A DNA stretch of 39,321 nt, taken from NCBI GenBank assembly GCA_902651635.1, contig CACRSC010001925.1, forward strand, positions 90,232 to 129,552. Direction: 5' to 3'. A program made the translations under genes and the position numbers. How positions within the stretch are numbered: position 1 is the first letter of the stretch; every line of letters starts with the position of its first letter. The DNA comes from Mastigamoeba balamuthi (taxonomy: Eukaryota; Evosea; Mastigamoebida; Mastigamoebidae). Below, piece by piece: positions 39,176 through 39,321 of the stretch. The notes below the pieces were generated by a model. It saw only the letters and a program-made list of their open reading frames with translations. It did no database searches and was not told where the DNA came from.

Positions 39176-39321
39176 TCACAGCTTGGCGTGCTTCTCCAGG
39201 TCGTCCGCAAACACGTTGAGGAGCGGCGTGGTCTGCAGGGCCGCGATGATGCCGTCCATCATCGCCTCGTCCATCGGAAGCTCACCGACCAGCCTTCCGA
39301 AGTTGCTGCACAGAACCGCAC
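39176..39321 (-). CDS. C-terminal exon of a gene leaving the window
   Basis: The minus strand from the window edge to a TGA at 39176-39178 reads VLCSNFGRLVGELPMDEA, then MMDGIIAALQTTPLL and NVFADDLEKHAKL. The frame is open to the edge, the codon use matches local genes, and the residues look like amphipathic helices. The product is not recognised from this fragment. The 5' part lies outside the window. Confidence 0.5.
   Translation of the reverse strand, partial: AVLCSNFGRLVGELPMDEAMMDGIIAALQTTPLLNVFADDLEKHAKL

Noticed and set aside
1-39321. tRNA, rRNA, CRISPR arrays or prokaryotic operons
   Set aside because: No cloverleaf-type or rRNA-like sequence and no regularly spaced repeats were seen. 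Introns and gene content are eukaryotic.

Overview
The window is nuclear DNA from a GC-rich, gene-dense protist. Genes lie on both strands, often only 100-300 bp apart. Most have several short introns (about 40-200 bp) with GT..AG ends and pyrimidine-rich acceptors. The gene set is eukaryotic: the spliceosome factor SYF2, WAVE-complex Abi, a Siva-like zinc protein, a NET-domain protein, a Rab GTPase, a C1-PH-patatin phospholipase, a dynamin-like GTPase, NAC alpha, a monoglyceride-lipase-like hydrolase, a GT32 glycosyltransferase, the 60S export factor NMD3 and a Sel1-repeat protein. A free-living amoebozoan is my best guess for the source. That is inferred from gene content, intron style and base composition, not from any marker gene.

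Layout. 1-1980: the end of an acidic/basic hypothetical gene, one arm of a 150-bp inverted repeat, and a decayed coding stretch. 1981-3160 (-): an unrecognised membrane protein. About 3190-6850: an AT-richer block with transposase-like coding remains and a decayed copy of part of the neighbouring membrane-protein exon. 7058-21635: a compact housekeeping and cytoskeleton/membrane cluster: SYF2(-)/Abi(+), Siva(+), NET protein(+), Rab(-)/phospholipase(+), dynamin-like(+) and a small hypothetical gene(-). 22235-26100: NAC alpha(+) converging on an alpha/beta hydrolase(-). 26242-31295: four tandem paralogs of a family I do not recognise, each with three exons. 31521-34631 (-): a secreted/membrane protein with thrombospondin type-3 calcium motifs, then a GT32 glycosyltransferase. 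34922-38336 (+): NMD3 and a Sel1 protein. 39176-39321 (-): the last exon of a gene that leaves the window.

Two single-N positions (24327 and 32945) are scaffold joins, and both are flanked by repeated sequence. At 24327 a 1,142-bp block appears identical on both sides, almost certainly the same locus written twice. At 32945 two roughly 88% similar blocks (by eye) abut head to tail in the order expected for overlapping contigs from divergent haplotypes or paralogs. Gene counts near these points should be read with that in mind.

The most novel item is the four-gene family at 26242-31295. Intron phases and exon lengths are strictly conserved (the last exon is always 155 nt), a set of cysteines is conserved, and every protein ends in HCTSW. 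I assign it no function. All exon joins below were read by eye from splice sites and reading frames, and none has transcript support.
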